A DNA stretch of 64,000 nt, taken from the NCBI GenBank assembly GCA_007258455.2, contig VDFB02047230.1, positions 153,437,797 to 153,501,796 on the forward strand. Reading direction: 5' to 3'. The position numbers and the translations under genes are program-made. The notes beneath the pieces were generated by a model that worked only from the letters and a program-made list of their open reading frames with translations, was not told the origin of the DNA and ran no database searches. Positions within the stretch are counted from its first letter, which is position 1. Each line of letters starts with the position of its first letter. Source of the stretch: Sequoia sempervirens (taxonomy: Eukaryota > Streptophyta > Pinopsida > Cupressales > Cupressaceae). Shown here piece by piece: positions 36,501 through 49,125 of this stretch.

Positions 36501-37128
36501 AGGGCTAGTGATAGAACATTGATTGTTTTATGCGCAGGAGAGAGAAGTTGTGTTGCTAAGATTTCAGCTTCAGTAGTAGAGTGTGAGTTGTAGTAAGTGC
36601 AACAGAGTACTAAATGTAATGATGCATTATAGGTTTTGTAGAACCAAGTTTATCCATATTTGAAACTATCATCATTGTACTGAGTTATGGCTCAAATTAG
36701 GGTGTTGTTGCATCCTTGGGGTTATAGCTCCAAAAACACAGTGTTGTTACATGTCTAAAGTTCTTGCTTCTAAATTAGGTAACTGATGGTTCCTGGGGTT
36801 GTATCCCTAAAAATTATAACATATTTTTCTTTTGTGACACTGGATTTGAGCAGTAGACTCAAGTAGCCTTGGTCACCATGGTTTTTCCCATCTTGGGTTT
36901 TCCACATATATTTGGTGTTGTGGGTATTTGTGTTGATTGTCCATTTGCATGTTTATGATTACATCTTTAGTTTACAATCTACACAGTAAGAGTTGAGTAA
37001 GAAATCTACACAAAGTATTTGGAGTCAAGAAAGTAATCTGCATAAGGTTTCTAAGGGAAATTTTTTTAAGGAATTAATTTTGATATCTACTAATTCACCC
37101 CCTCTCAATAGACCATTTTGTTCCAACA
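33548..37128 (+). repeat. 3' LTR of the Gag-only element, full length
   Basis: 3581 bp from TGTTGGAATATG to GTTCCAACA. It has tandem units of about 62 bp near 34370-34540 and stretches rich in GATGATG and TGACAT. Directly behind it (37129) the chromovirus polyprotein starts in mid-frame, so the element is inserted in that chromovirus; the left flank is lost, so no TSD can be checked. Confidence 0.9.
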
Positions 37129-40100
37129 CGAGTTGCACATGTAAATGAAGATGTTGAGTATTCACATTTTGAGGATGTAGAAAGAGAAAAGGTTCTTGTT
37201 ACTAAAAGAGCCTTGTTGAATGAGGAGAAAGAACCAACTCAATTGAAGAATTGTTTTTGCACCAAATGTAAGTGTGAAGGTAAAGTTTGTAATGTTATTA
37301 TTGATGGAGGTAGTACTGATAATGTTGTTTTAGAAGAGATGGTTATTAAGTTGCGGTTGGAGAGAAGAAGGCATCTGAATCCATATTGGATTGCTTGGTT
37401 GCAGAAGGACCATAAAGATTTGGTAAATGAACAATGTTTGGTAAAGTTAAAGATTGGAAATTACCATGATGAGGTATTATGTTATATTATGCCTATGGAT
37501 GTTTGTCATATGTTGTTAGGAATACCATGGTAGTTTGATAGGTGAGCATTACATCATGGACATGCCAACACCTATTCTTTGACAAAGGATAGAGTTCATA
37601 ATAAGTTGAAGCCCTTGAAAGAGGCAGAGGAAAAGGTATGTAGTAATGCAATAATTTGTTTGGTTGATGGAAGAAATTTCCTAGAAGGTATGAGGCATCA
37701 GCATATGTGTTTTGCATTGATCCCTAGAGTTGATAAAGAAGATTCTAATGAGGTACCGGTAAAGGTTTCAGATTTGTTGAATCAGTTTTAGGAAATTGTT
37801 TTTGATAATGTACCTAAAGGTTTGCCTCTAGTAAGGAAGATTAGCCATCAAATGGATCTGATTCTTGGAGTTAGTTTGACAAATAAGGTAGCCCATCAAA
37901 TGACTCCAATAAATAATGAAGAGTTGAATAGACAAGTGCAAGAGCTATTGTGGAAGAGATTGATTTAAGAGAGTTTGAGCCCATGTGCAGTACCTATAGT
38001 ACTAGCACCAAAGAAGGATGGAGAATGGAGGATGTGTACAAACTATTGAGCCATCAAAAAGATCACCATCAAGTACATATTCCCCTTAACAAGGATGGAT
38101 GACATTATGGATTGTTTGAGTGGAGCTAAGTACTTCATGAAGATAGATCTGAAGAGCAAATATCACCAAAGTCAAATTAGAGAAGGAGATGAATGGAAGA
38201 TAGCCTTCAAAACAAATGAGGGCTTGAAAAAATGGTTAGTCATGCCTTTTGGGCTAACAAATGTACCGAGCACATTTATGTAGTTTATGAATGATGTATT
38301 GAAACAATTTTTAGGAAAAATTGTTCTTCTTTATTTGGATGATATTCTAATTTTCAATAAGACATTAGAGTAGCACTTGATACATATCCAAAGAGATTTT
38401 GAGAAGCTAAGGGAGGAGAAGTTGTTGATTAATTTGAAGAAATTTAGTTTTGTGAAGAGGGAATTGGTGTATGTAGGATTTTTTGTCTCAGTAGAGGGTC
38501 TTAAAATGGATCCATAGAAGGTGAGAGCTATCATTGAATGGCCTACCCCGAGGAGTGTTATAAAGGTAAGATCATTTCATGGTCTAGCAAGCTTTTACAA
38601 AAAAATTATTAAGAATTTCAGTAGTATTTTTTCACCTCTAACTAAAGTAATAAGGGGGAATTTGAAAGGATTTTAAATGGACTATAGGATAAATAAAGAG
38701 TTTTGATATATTGAAGAAGAAAGTCATAGAGCAACCTATTTTTTCACCTCCAGATTTCAATAAGGTCTTTCAAGTAGATTGTGATGCTAGCCATAGGAGT
38801 TGTTTTGAGTCAAGAAGGCAAGCTTGTTGCCTTTTTTAGTGAGAAGTTGAATGATGCCAAGAAGAAATATTTTGTCTATGATCAGGAGTTATATGCTATA
38901 GTTTAGGCTTTGAAGAAATGGAGACACTATTTGTTGCCAAAATAATTTGTTTGATATACTGATCACCGGGCTTTGTAGTATCTCAATAGTAAAGGAAAGT
39001 TAAATCGCTGACACTTAAAATGGGTTGAGTTTTTCTAGAGTTATAATTTTATTTTGAAGCACAAGAGTGTAAGGTCAAACGGAGTTGCAAATGCTTTAAG
39101 TAGAAGGAAACATTTGTTGATAGAAATGAATATAGAGGTTGTTGGGTTCAATGAACTCAAGAGTTTGTATCCTAAAGATCCAGACTTTGTAGAAGCTTGG
39201 AAGGCTTGTTTGGAACCTATTACATTAGATAAGATAAGATGGTTCGATTTCTTAATCCAAAATGGGATGTTGTTTAGAGGAAGCCAATTGTGCATTCCAA
39301 GGAGTTATATGAGAGAGAATCTAATCAAGGAGAAGCATGGTGGAGGATTGGTTAGACATTTCGGTCCAGATAAGACCATTTCTCTTGTTAGTGGGAATTA
39401 TTACTTGCCACAGTTACAATAGGATGTGAAAAAATTTGTACAAAGTTACAGAGTATGTCAGATGGAGAAAGGAATAATTCATAATACTAGATTGTATCAC
39501 CCATTACCTGTACCTGAGAGGCCATGGGAGGACATTAGCATGGATTTTGTTCTTGGCTCACCAATGACACAAAGAGGGCATGATTCCATATTTGTGGTGG
39601 TGGATAGATTTTCAAAGATGACACATTTCATTCCATTTCATAAGACCAGTGATGTTCATATTGAAGAGTTATTTTTCAAAGAGGTGGTGAGACTACATGG
39701 TCTACAGAAGAGTATAGTTTCAAACAAAGATACCAAACTTATTGGTTATTTATAGAGGATATTATAGAAGAAGTTAAAGAAAAATTTGAAGTTTGGTTCC
39801 ACATACCATCCATAGACTGATGGATAAATGAAGGTGGTGAATAGGAGTTTGGGTAACCTACTAAGATTTTTAGTAGGAGACAAGCCCAAGGGATGAGATT
39901 TGATTATACTGTAGGTAGAATTTTCTTATAACAATTTTTTCAATAGGAGCACTGATAAATCACCATTCTAGATTATGTATAGGATTATTCTAAGAACTTC
40001 TTTTGAACTAGGAAAGATGGATAAGGGGGAGAAGAGTAGTGTTGAGGTTGAAAGTTTTGCTGAGCACCTAAAGAATTTGCATGAAGAGGTGAAGAAACAT

Positions 40101-40593
40101 ATCAATAAGATGAAATCACAATATAAGGCTAAGGAAGATCAGAAAAGGAGGTACAAGGAGTTCCAAGTAGGAGATGAATTCATATTTCATTTGCTGAAGG
40201 AGAGGTTTCTCGTTGGTACATATAACAAGTTAAAGATGAAGAAGTTTGGAGCATGCAAGATCTTGAAGAAGCATGATTCAGGGAATGCATATGAGGTAGA
40301 GTTTTCTGATAAAATTCATATTTCACATGTGTTTAACATTTCATATTTAACAAAATATCATGAAGGAGGAATTGATGAAGAAATAATTGACGCACAATGG
40401 AATATTATAGCACCTATAGCTAAAAAGGAGGAAATAGAAGAATTTTTGGATAGTCATGTGGGTAGAAGCACAAAAAATAAGAAATATGTAAAATACTTGG
40501 TGAAATGGAGAGGAAGCCCTATTGAAGATTCATCATGGTTATCTAAGACTGAGGTTAACCATCTTGGTTTCCCTGTAACTCCTGAGAAGTGAC
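37129..40593 (+). pseudogene. Chromovirus (Ty3/gypsy) pol: protease, RT, RNase H, integrase, chromodomain
   Basis: It starts in mid-polyprotein. Protease near 37290 (IIDGGSTDN; active site DGG instead of DSG), and the LLGIPW motif at 37510-37533. RT from about 37800 with YLDD at 38332-38343; RNase H from about 38700; integrase from about 39240 with its zinc-binding region near 39330-39470 (CQMEKG retained, first Cys read Tyr) and core to about 39990. The second catalytic Asp (VSD) reads Asn (VSN). The chromodomain lies near 40470-40590, and the frame ends at TGA 40590. It has many in-frame stops, including TAG 37531, TGA 37543, TAG 37789, a TGA near 38047 and TAG 38281, mostly where the family has Gln or Arg. 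A few frameshifts occur near 38680 and 38790. It is not functional. Confidence 0.93.
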
Positions 40594-40729
40594 GAGGTCA
40601 TATTTTAAATTACCCTAGGTGTCTAATGCAGGAGCATCCAATGGTCTAGGGAAATCTTGCATCGCCCAAAAAAAATATTTTTCCTTATTTTCTTTAGTTG
40701 TTTTGAGACCCATGATGGCACTTAAGGGG

Positions 40730-41478
40730 TGTAAGATAGTCAGAAGTGAGAAAAGGAAAAAAATGATCACTTACTATTTTTAGTAAGGTGGCTTAAATGG
40801 GCTCGTATGAACCTAAAAATTTACCCCAAGGAGAGAAACTGAAAAATATTTCTAGGCAGTGAAAGAATCATCTCAATACCCTGCACAGTTTAGGACATAT
40901 TAAAGTTTTTGTCCCAAGAAATTTCTCCAATGTAACTTCAAATTCAAATATGAAAACCTTAGAAGCCCTGAAATAGATTGAAAAGTGGAAAAACTGATCT
41001 CTAATGGGTTCGACATTGTAGATCTCTTCGAGAGCTTTCCAATGATATGTTATAATAGAAAATCAAACATTGGATCAAAAGTTATGGCCCTTCAAAACTG
41101 CCCCACTAAAAAGTGAATTTCATTAAAATATCTTCCTAGGCAAGAAATCAATCGACGAGACTTTTGGCACCAAAAGAAAAGGGAAAGTTATACTTTCTAG
41201 AACATTCTAGGGTGGTTATTGGGTAAAATAAAAAGGGATAAGTGGGGATTGTAGAAGGTGTCTCCATTGGTGCAAATTGTGGCTCTGAATAATATATTTT
41301 GTTTTCAAAGTTGCCTTTGTTGTAATGAATCAAGCCCATGAGGTTGTAGTATTGTAAGTTATGAATTTGTAATTTCATTTTCTAAAAATAATTGAAAGTA
41401 AGTTATTTTTTGTCTTGCATATTTTATGTTGGTATCTATTGTTATGATTTTTTAGGGTTTCAAGCAATGTTTCCCTCA
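40730..41478 (+). repeat. Probable 3' LTR of the second chromovirus
   Basis: A purine-rich AAGGGG directly precedes TGTAAGATAGTC at 40730, and homology to a different minus-strand element starts after about 41478, where a CTCA could close the LTR. There is no second LTR in the window to confirm it, so the ends are tentative. 40594-40729 is the 3' UTR, with GCAGGAGCATCC shared with 1408. Confidence 0.45.
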
Positions 41479-43160
41479 TCAAAAAGGCTCTTGAATCACT
41501 ATTAATTTCAAAGGAAGAGTGGCAAGTTGAGGTTTACCAACAAACTATTTGCACTTTTCGCATCTAGATACCCAATGATAAGCATCATTAAACTTACCTA
41601 GCCAATAATAACATTTTTTAAGAATTTTGAAGGTCACTACTAAAGATGAGAAGTGGCCTTTACAAACCTCATTATGAAATGTTTCTAAAACCTTCTTCTA
41701 TTGGTCCTTGTCTACACATCTTAAGAAATTTCCATGCAAAGCCCCCTTGTACAACATATCACTCTAAATCACATATGTGGATGCCTTTAGTTAAAGTTAT
41801 TCCTTTCTCTTGGGGACAAATGTGAGGGACATTCTCCACAAGTGAGGTAATATGCAACATTAGAAAACCACGAGTCTTGCAAATTTACAAATAAAGCCAT
41901 TGAAGGTTCTTCTTTAACCATTGGTTCATTCTTAGCGATGAGTTTACGTAAGCCTCTACCCCTAACTAATTTTGTGGGTTTGATTTATAAATCATACTAT
42001 TGTACCTTGGTTATCCAAGTTCCTCTTTATTACATCCAATCTCTTGTTGTGTAAGGACACTTTTAACCACCTGATCAAGAAGAACACTATGGGATGAGAA
42101 TGGAGAATATAAAACATGAATTGCTTTACAGGTTTGACCATAGAAAGTTCATGCTTCTCAATCTATGAATAATTTATCTCATGCTTTTTGAGTGGGACAC
42201 TCATAAAAGTAATAGGTGCTTCTATCCTTTGTTCGTTCTCTTAGAGCATGATGGAAAATAAGGTATGTTTAGAGGTATAATAGTAAATTATGAAATATTT
42301 ACCAAAATATAGATGAACCAATATAGGGGCATGAGTGATTGCTTCTTTTATATCCTTGAATGCTTCTTTCCCATAATCGTTCCACTTGAAACATTGATTC
42401 TCTTTCATCATCGCAACTATGTGTTTAGTGATCTCTAAAAAAATAGGAACAAACTTTCTCATAAAATTCACCTATCTGAAGGAATACTTCACACCTATTC
42501 TATATGAAGGGAGACTCGATTTTTGAATAACTCCAACTCTTTCAAGGTTAATTATAATTCCTTCCTTGGATATAACGTATCTCAACAATTTACCTTCGAT
42601 AACGCAAAATAATTATTTCTTTGGATTGAGAGAAATAACATACTCTTTACACCTCTATAATATTTTTTTCCAAATCCTTCGGGAAATTTTCTCTTTTCTT
42701 AGATAACATAGTCAAATCATCCAAGTATATTATGATGATTTTTTTTCTTAAATCACTAAACCAAAATCCATGGCTCTTTAAAATGTAGCTCCAACATTGA
42801 TTAGACCAAAAGGCATCTAATTATAGGAAAAGGTACCCCAAGGAGTTATGAAAGTCATTTGTGTTGATATTCCTTGTCTAGACTGATTTGATTGTAACCC
42901 AAAAAACCATCAAGCTTAAACATCATTTATGCACCTGCCACCATCTGCAACACATGATCCATCACGGGTAAGGAGTAATTATCTTTTAAAGAGGACTGGT
43001 TCAAATTCCCAAATTCAACACATATCATTATCTCTTTATTTTTCTTATGGACTGGCACTATATTCACCACCCAAGTGGAGTGGTGGATAAGATATATAAT
43101 CCTAACTTTTAGCATTTTATCAATATATCAAAATATTATATTAGTATTGTTGAGATTATA
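41479..43160 (-). pseudogene. Old minus-strand Ty3/gypsy pol: RT, RNase H and start of integrase
   Basis: Read on the minus strand: RT begins near 43150 (KMLKVRIIYLIHHSTWVVN, then NLNQSSLKDNYSLPVMDH), YLDD at 42727-42716, the RT-RNase H connection at 42471-42241 (FMRKFVPIF, FKWNDYGKEAFKDIKEAI), then the integrase zinc-binding region at about 41750-41500 (FHNEVCKGHFSS...CEKCK). It is broken by several stops and frameshifts. It belongs with 43546-45784 and the gag pieces further right; the rest of integrase and the 3' LTR are missing beyond 41479, where the second chromovirus ends. Confidence 0.85.
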
Positions 43161-43545
43161 ATTTTTTCTCTTTCTTAAGTGGGATGCTCTTGTTGCAATG
43201 GTGTGTCCCTTGGTCTTCCATGTAGCACAGCGCTTCGATTTGTGACACGATCTAACTACCTCCTGTGGATCTTAACTGAAGCTTGTATCGAGCATTGATA
43301 TGTCAATCTTTTAGTGCAACGGCAAGGCCAACAAACAGTATCAGATTTGGTCATAGGTTCAAACCCCTTGCTTGTGCTAGGGAGGATTGTTGCAATGGTG
43401 TGTCCCTTGGTCTTCCTTGCAGCACAACACTTGGGCTTGTGACACGGTCTAACCACCTCCTGCAGATCTTAGCTAAAACTTGTATTGGGCATTGACAAGT
43501 CGATCTTTTGGTGCAACGACAAGGCCAAAAATTCTAGGTTTGAGA
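43161..43545 (+). mobile_element. SINE-like tandem dimer inserted in the gypsy RT
   Basis: A unit of 197 bp is repeated head to tail (TGTTGCAATGGTGTGTCCCT at 43191 and 43388). Between the copies lie AGTGCAACGGCAAGG (43316, A-box-like) and GGTTCAAACCC (43357-43367, B-box-like), about 40 bases apart, as in tRNA-derived SINEs. The dimer splits the RT start: HHILLKPR ends near 43540 and the next RT residues appear below about 43175. No clear TSD or tail was found, so the ends are approximate. Confidence 0.5.
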
Positions 43546-45784
43546 AGTATATGATGTAACTATTAGCTCATAAATTTCTTTAGTTCATCATAACAGCAAG
43601 AAAAATAATCCTTATATCTCACCAATAATTGGATCAATCTAGCCCTCTCATCTTGAGTGCAACACTTGCTGATGCACACCAATTTTGAGTCATCCAGGCT
43701 TCCAATGTTTACAGTTTTGTATTCACCTAAACTATTTACTAACTTAGTCATTTTATTCCTAACATATATATCATGCCTATCAAATAATTATTCAAGACAT
43801 ACAATGTCATTAGGGATTTTATTATCTTTCAATTAAACTATACCCTCCTCTAACTCTTTTTCCTTATCTGAATAGAATTCTTCACTTGTAGTTGTGCTTC
43901 CTACAAAATATGTTTCAATGAATGATTCAACATTATCTAAAAAGGCCCAAATATATCTATCATTTTTAAAAACTTGTCAAAATTCAACATTTTCTAGAAC
44001 ACTCAATCAATAAATCATTTCAATATTATAAGAATCATCTTTAAAATCAGGACGAGGAAGGAGCATAGATGCAAAGACCACCAATGAATAAACCTTAGTA
44101 TTTTGATCTTTGAAGATTGCATCAATTGAAAAGGCATGAAAATATTCTATCTCATCCAAAATTTTATTTATTTAGTGTTTCAGTTTCTTATTCTTTACTA
44201 TAAATATCTTCCTGACTTGTTTAACTATCATCTTAGCATCACTCACTGCCCTTAGCTTCCAAATCCCTTTCTCTTTAGCGACTAATATCACTAATAACAA
44301 GGCTTCATACTAAACAATGTTATTAGTATTTTTGAATTCCAACTTATATGAAGAAGGAAACTTATCTCCATCGAGTGATATCAACACAACTCCAATGCCA
44401 AAGCCTAAATTAGATCAGCTACCATCAAACTCAAGAGTCCACAGTTCGGAGGAGATATTTGGGCCAAGAAAAGTATCACCTTTGGTATCTTATGAAAACA
44501 TCATATAATTTCCAAACTCTGTTTCCTCATATAGTCTTTCAGAATGAGGGTCATCAAATTTCAAACTACTGAACTTAGCCTTTGCTTCTAGCTCTAGGTG
44601 GACTTTCTTATTGCCAAGTGGATTTAAGGTGTGATACCAATCAATCTAAATTTATCCTCCCAAATCTTTACATAAGCTTTGACTCAACAACATTCCATAA
44701 CTTGTATTCCTCAAAATCTTGGGTATTTACATTCACTCTTAGTCTATGCAAAAGAACAATAATGTCTCAAATATCATCTCGAAAATGTGACCTATACCTA
44801 GATTCTTGGGTAATTGGGATTTCCCCATCTTTGGAGTTGAAAACCTTTCTTTAGCAATGACATTTCTAAAGTGTCCTTTATTCTCATAGAATTGACACTG
44901 TAACATAATAAAACTGAAGTCTGCAAAACCATCCCTTTTAGGTAACCTAAAACAACTACTAATGGTAGCTTTGTTGAGGGTTATCAACAAATTGTCAGCA
45001 TTGGTTGTAATTTCCCTAGTCTTAGGATTGTATCGATTTATGCATTCCAAGACTAGGTTTATACATTTAAAAACTATAGGGAAGGCAACTACTTCCAATA
45101 AACCACTCTCTACTAACTTATGAGTGATATGGGTCAAGTCCAATTTGTTTATTCTTTCCCATAATTATCCCAAATTAACATAACCCAACCTAGTGTCACC
45201 TATTTCTAGTAATATGCTTTCCAAACCAGATAAACGCTCATATCTAAGATATTTGTACTTCGTTGTTGCTTAAAATTTGATTATCGAATTCTAGATGAAT
45301 TTTTCTAACGTTTCCCCTAAAAATACCAACTTGTGCTATGAGAAAATTCTTTAAATATGAGTAAGATTTAGTATTTGGGAGAATTTTTAAGAGTGCCTCT
45401 TACCCATTTTATATAGACTTGTAACCCATTTTATTTCCTTTATCATTATTATCGACCAAATAGATTTGATTATAATTGATGAGGTTTCCCACTTTGTGTT
45501 TAAGATGCATACATTGTTTTGTATCATGTCTAGGTGTGCAATGATAATAATAAAATGATTTTTAATTAAAGTTTGGTGGTAAAGGTTTACTTGTGTCAAC
45601 TAGCATAATTGTAAGGAATTGAATTAGCTTCTTATTTAATAACTACAATATTATTGCATGAAGAGAATCAGGTAATTGTGAAAATTTCCTATCTATTGGT
45701 CTAAATTGATATGGATTTGTATTTGTAACAGTGACATGCATTTCAATGCTTTTGGTGGTTTGAGGAGTGTTTATCTTAATGAAG
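43546..45784 (-). pseudogene. Old minus-strand Ty3/gypsy: end of Gag, RNase H, pre-RT linker
   Basis: In minus-strand order: a Gag C-terminal region from 45784 (NPYQFRPIDRKFSQL), a degenerate knuckle YYYHCTPRHDTKQC near 45520-45560, a Gag-like or unknown segment at 45143-44739 (TREITTNADNLLITLNKA), a linker, then an RNase H domain at about 44480-44030 (ELWTLEFDGS, LLIS-DGDKF, YEALLL, SDAKMIVKQV, DQNTKVYSLVV), then NVEFWQVF...FLDNVESF and the pre-RT segment 43751-43563 (KTVNIGSLDDSKLV, YKDYFSCCYDELKKF). RNase H thus lies upstream of RT. I recall plant gypsy polyproteins with this order, so I take it as a lineage trait rather than a rearrangement. Confidence 0.75.
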
Positions 45785-45789
45785 GTTTT
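45785..45789. repeat. Target-site duplication GTTTT, left copy (element E1)
   Basis: Matches 52898-52902 exactly, directly outside E1. Confidence 0.85.
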
Positions 45790-47681
45790 TGTAGTGTCAA
45801 AAAATGTCGTTGGGGACATTTTCACACTTTTTTGGGCCCTCTTTGTAGAATTGAGCCTAATGTTGCCTTGATTTATTGTTGTAATGTGGTTGACACATTC
45901 ACATTAGGTCTTGGGCCCTTGTGAACTAATGAATTTAAATGGTACCTTGCTAAAGTGTTGTGAAGTGTTGTAACTCACTTTCACACTTTTCTAAGGTTTT
46001 ATTAATTAACTGAACCTAATAAACCTCTTTTTAATCAAAATAAATCTTAATCTAAGTGCCTTATTTTAAAGTGTTTTGAAGTGTTGTAACACACTTTCAC
46101 ACTTTTCTAGGATTTTCATTAATAATTTGGCTTCCTTATGCTTTAATTGGCCTTATTTTGCATCCACAAGCCTCATTTATTGCATCTTTTTGAGGATAAC
46201 TCGACACAAATCATTACCCAATCATAATTTAGGTGTTTCATTCTTGTGTGGCCCAAATTTAGTGATCTAAGATTTATTCGCCAACTTGGGCAAATGAGTC
46301 CCACTAAGATTTTTGGGTCCTAAACCAAGTTTCACACATTTCTAGGCATTTTTAAAAATGGTCCCATAAATTATGCCTAATGGGAGTCATTCGCCACCTT
46401 GGGAAAATGAGTCCCATTTGGCCTAAAATCAAAATTAATTCAAATTTTTGGTGGGATTTTATCCTCCTAGATTTGGTGTCAGTTTGTAGTGTTGTAATTT
46501 CAAGAATTCTTGCTTAATTAAGTATAAATACAAGGTTCTTTCACTTATTTTCACCGAACAAGCAATCAAGTGTTCACAAGAGCATTCAAGCATTCACAAG
46601 AGTATTCAAGAGCATTCAAGGGAAGATTATCAAGATTTCTAGAGGGACATTCAAGAATCAATCATCATGTCAAGGACTTCATGCATCATGTTTATTTTTG
46701 AGCTAACAATTGTGATGTAGGGTTTTATGATTCAAGCTAGCATTTCATTCAAGATCTATCACCTTCAAGAAAGATTCAATCTATCTACATCCATTAGAGC
46801 CATCTAATACATGTTTGCAGCCTCTTATTACTAGGATTTGGTGAACTTTGGAACATAACATTTTGTTCATTCATCATTCTCCAGTCATATTTCATTTTAT
46901 TTCAAGGTTTAATTACCAACAAGAGGTTTGACCAAGGAAAACCCTTATCCACTAATCCAACAACATTTTCCCCCCTCCTTTGTGTGTGATTTGCAGCTCT
47001 AAGTTATAGATTTCCTAACGAGCAAGATTGGAGAAAAGTTGTCAAAGTTGTCATCAAGCCTTGGAGAACATTGGAGAACACCTACATGTTGCAAATTAGG
47101 GTTTCGAATCTAGAAATCAATCAAGAAGGACAAAGTAGACAAATAAGAGTAGGATCAAACTTTGAAGCTTCAGAAAACCCTAACTAGAATGATTTGCCAC
47201 TTCTAGCAAATGAGTCCCAGTTTCAATCAAAATTCATATTTTTGCAGATTCAGATACACATTTGGCATATTCCTATTCTTGCACAAAAACCTATATTCTG
47301 GACTAATTCACCCAACTTGGAGAATGAGTCCCACTCATCATTAAGGAAGAAATTCTAGTGTTTTAGAGCTCCATTTAGCCATTTTCAGATTTCTAGGTGC
47401 TCACAGTCCTTTATGTAGCTTTATGTGTTGTTTCACTTACTTTTTAGGTCATTTTGTAGGTCGTTGCATTCAATTAGGGTTTAGTGTTGCATCTTTCATT
47501 TCATTTATATTTCCAAGTCCCCCTTATTAGTTTACATTTAGCCCCTAGGATGACCCTATTACAAGATCTCTTTCTCCTTTGCATTGAGATCTTGAGGATT
47601 TTTTCTTGAGTGAAAGTGAGTTAAGATTTTCATTCTAGGTCCTAAACCCTAGAAAGAAGCAAAACAATTTTCCACCTTTCA
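45790..47681 (+). repeat. 5' LTR of E1
   Basis: 1892 bp from TGTAGTGTC to CACCTTTCA. It contains four copies of an imperfect palindrome built from GGGA-TCATTCGCC and GGCAAATGAGTCCC (46274-46303, 46381-46416, 47188-47220, 47301-47333). ATTCACAAGAGCATTCAAG-type repeats lie near 46560-46620. Confidence 0.9.
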
Positions 47682-47684
47682 TTT

Positions 47685-47693
47685 TGGTGAGCC
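47685..47693 (+). other. Candidate primer-binding site of E1
   Basis: TTTTGGTGAGCC directly behind the LTR. The same motif (TTTTTGGTGAACC) stands at the same place in E2. The cognate tRNA is not assigned. Confidence 0.6.
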
Positions 47694-48106
47694 TACATTT
47701 AGAACATCATAATTTTGATTTGTAGTGCATTATCATCCTATATCTTGCTTGCATTAACATTCCATTAGGTTTTGCATTAGTTAATTGGCATTTTAGGGTT
47801 TCTAATTTTGCATTAGTGAAAGCTCATATAGATTGCATTTTGCATCCCATTTCATTGAAAATCAAACAACATTTGCATAAAATATAAAAATCATAAAATT
47901 CAACTAAAATTTTCTAAAAATTTTGAAAAAAAATTCATTGGGACTCATTCGCCACCTTGGGTAAATCAGTTCTTGTGTAGATTCTATAATGTATTTTTCT
48001 GGCATTTAAAGCACTGATTTTGAGTTTCTATTTTTTGTTATTACCTTTTTGTTTACAGATTTTTCGTTTCATTCAATTCATTGCATCTAGTTTAAACTAG
48101 TTCATC

Positions 48107-49125
48107 TTGTGCTTGCTTAAATTCAAATTTGTATTGTTGCATAGTTTAGAATCTAAAATTTGCATCATGGATGTGTGCTTTGGAAAACTATGGATGTCCT
48201 TGAAATCCTTAGTGGATGTATCAAGTTGTGCTTTTGGAAATGACCCTAACAAAATCGAACTTACTCATGCTCACTCAACTCCTAATGCGTGTCCTCCTTG
48301 TAATGTTGACACCATTGGAGAAGATGATGACAACATGAATACTTTCCTAAACAATTGTCTTAACAACCTTGAAGTTAATGCATCCTTTTATCCATCCATG
48401 GAACTACCAACACCCCCTACGATACCACCTCTTGATATGTTTGGTTACTTACATCTTGAAACTGAAACAAAAGCTAAACCTAAGTTCCCCACAATAGGTA
48501 ACCTAGATCCACTAAACAAGCAAACACTCAACCATTTTATGGTAACAAAGTAACAAACACTCCCATCAATCTAGAGGAAACATATGGAAAAGGATTCACA
48601 ATCTTGAGTAAACAAGGATGTGATACAACAAGTCAACATGAAATTCATCAACTATTAGAGAAAATATCAACTGAAGAAACCAAAGGGATAGGATATCAAG
48701 ATCCCATATCAACATAAATGCTCCTAAAGAATACCTAAGGCTTCGTGGTGATGGTACGGTAGTCTTAGATTCTCCTCCTAATATGAATATCCTCCTTCCT
48801 AAAGAAGAACTAGTTCTTCTCAAAGAAGAAGAGATCTTCAATTTTCCTCCTCAACCTTCAACTCAAGAAGTTGGTGAATTTAGCAAGAGACAAAAGCTTC
48901 AAAAATTCAAAGACTTACCATTAATGCAAAACCTAACACAAATTGAACAAAAACTAGAGGAACTTGCTAACAAAGGATGGATTTCCATGCCACTTCCCAC
49001 TAATCAAAAATCCTAAAAATAATAAATATTGTGCATATCATAGGACTCTTGGGCATCTCATTGATGAGTGTTGTACCTTACAAAATATACTCAAGAGACC
49101 TGATATGTTAGAAATAGTCCCCTAA
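48107..49125 (+). pseudogene. Gag-like frame of E1, broken
   Basis: First stretch 48107-48553 (148 codons), then frameshifts near 48551 and 48713, then 48783-49016 and beyond. It holds a degenerate glycine-rich stretch at about 48590-48700 (GKGFTILSKQGC...TKGIGYQDPI) that resembles the G-patch found in some plant gypsy polyproteins, a charged Glu/Leu-rich part (KEELVLLKEEEIF), and ends with KYCAYHRTLGHLIDEC near 49027-49080, the CxxH...GHxxxxC signature at the end of many plant gypsy Gags. No enzyme domain follows. Confidence 0.6.

Noticed and set aside
43316..43367. tRNA gene from the B-box-like GGTTCAAACCC
   Set aside because: No cloverleaf can be drawn and the segment is part of a repeated unit; a SINE-like origin explains it better.
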